Shown one piece after another: positions 43,595 to 43,618 of a stretch of DNA of 43,618 nucleotides (position 1 is the stretch's first letter; every line of letters starts with the position of its first letter). This DNA is from an uncultured Maribacter sp. (GTDB taxonomy: Bacteria; Bacteroidota; Bacteroidia; Flavobacteriales; Flavobacteriaceae). The notes below the pieces were generated by a model. That model worked only from the letters and a program-made list of their open reading frames with translations. It made no database searches and was not told the DNA's origin. Location of the stretch: positions 1 through 43,618 of the forward strand of contig CALHVP010000030.1 of the NCBI GenBank assembly GCA_938038975.1. The letters run 5' to 3'. The position numbers and the translations under genes were made by a program.

Positions 43595-43618
43595 CAACAT
43601 TTACAATATCTAAAGTAA

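Overview
The window is about 43.6 kb of AT-rich chromosome from a member of the Bacteroidota, most likely a marine Flavobacteriaceae. The evidence is the promoter pattern (TAnnTTTG -7 boxes, two with a TTTG -33 box exactly 19 nt upstream), a T9SS type A sorting domain, a GT117/DUF2723 membrane protein, an ExbB/4-TM protein/ExbD/ExbD cassette, and gene orders I recognise as flavobacterial (cytochrome/SPOR/infB/nusA/rimP; rplM-rpsI-rpsB-tsf; pyrH-frr; asnS-rpoN). It is almost entirely housekeeping chromosome. I see no insertion sequence, prophage, CRISPR array, toxin-antitoxin pair or biosynthetic cluster.

Layout. 1-290: start of a haem c protein on the minus strand, probably ActA of alternative complex III. 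522-893: small SPOR protein. 926-5521 (minus): translation/transcription operon rimP-nusA-infB, with a terminator-like hairpin in its leader. 5796-7440: Na+/H+-type antiporter and a small membrane-anchored protein. 7830-7900: tRNA-Gln(TTG). 8089-11424: giant GT117-type membrane glycosyltransferase. 11574-15011: cysteine-less thioredoxin-fold protein, membrane metallophosphoesterase, CutC and a Tat-exported glycosylasparaginase. 15123-17957: polA. 18153-19072: stand-alone T9SS sorting-domain protein and a lipocalin-like lipoprotein. 19428-22708: rplM-rpsI and rpsB-tsf, with RNA structure before rpsB and between rpsB and tsf. 22786-24657: M61 peptidase. 24822-26123: pyrH-frr. 26259-28646: MMPL/RND transporter. 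28729-32263: asnS, rpoN and a degenerate PAP2-like membrane protein. 32258-35375 (minus): beta-barrel protein and the ExbB/ExbD motor operon. 35454-35541: tRNA-Ser(GGA). 35611-37431 (minus): tatD-ansA. 37541-39429: retropepsin-like protease and di-haem cytochrome c peroxidase. 39509-43552 (minus): the 2-oxoglutarate dehydrogenase pair odhA-odhB.

The strongest unusual observation is in rpoN (sigma-54). An in-frame TGA replaces what should be a glycine codon 27 codons before the ancestral stop. The codons after it still encode an intact RpoN box, and the ancestral TAA still overlaps the ATG of the next gene. The predicted product therefore lacks the -24 promoter-recognition motif. This is either a recent inactivating mutation, a readthrough event or a base-call error. 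Secondary points are a thioredoxin fold with both catalytic cysteines replaced, ribosomal protein S2 with a helix-hairpin-helix tail, a T9SS sorting domain with no cargo and a perfect hairpin against its start codon, and candidate attenuators in the rimP leader and the rpsB-tsf spacer. I found no clear undescribed multi-gene system.
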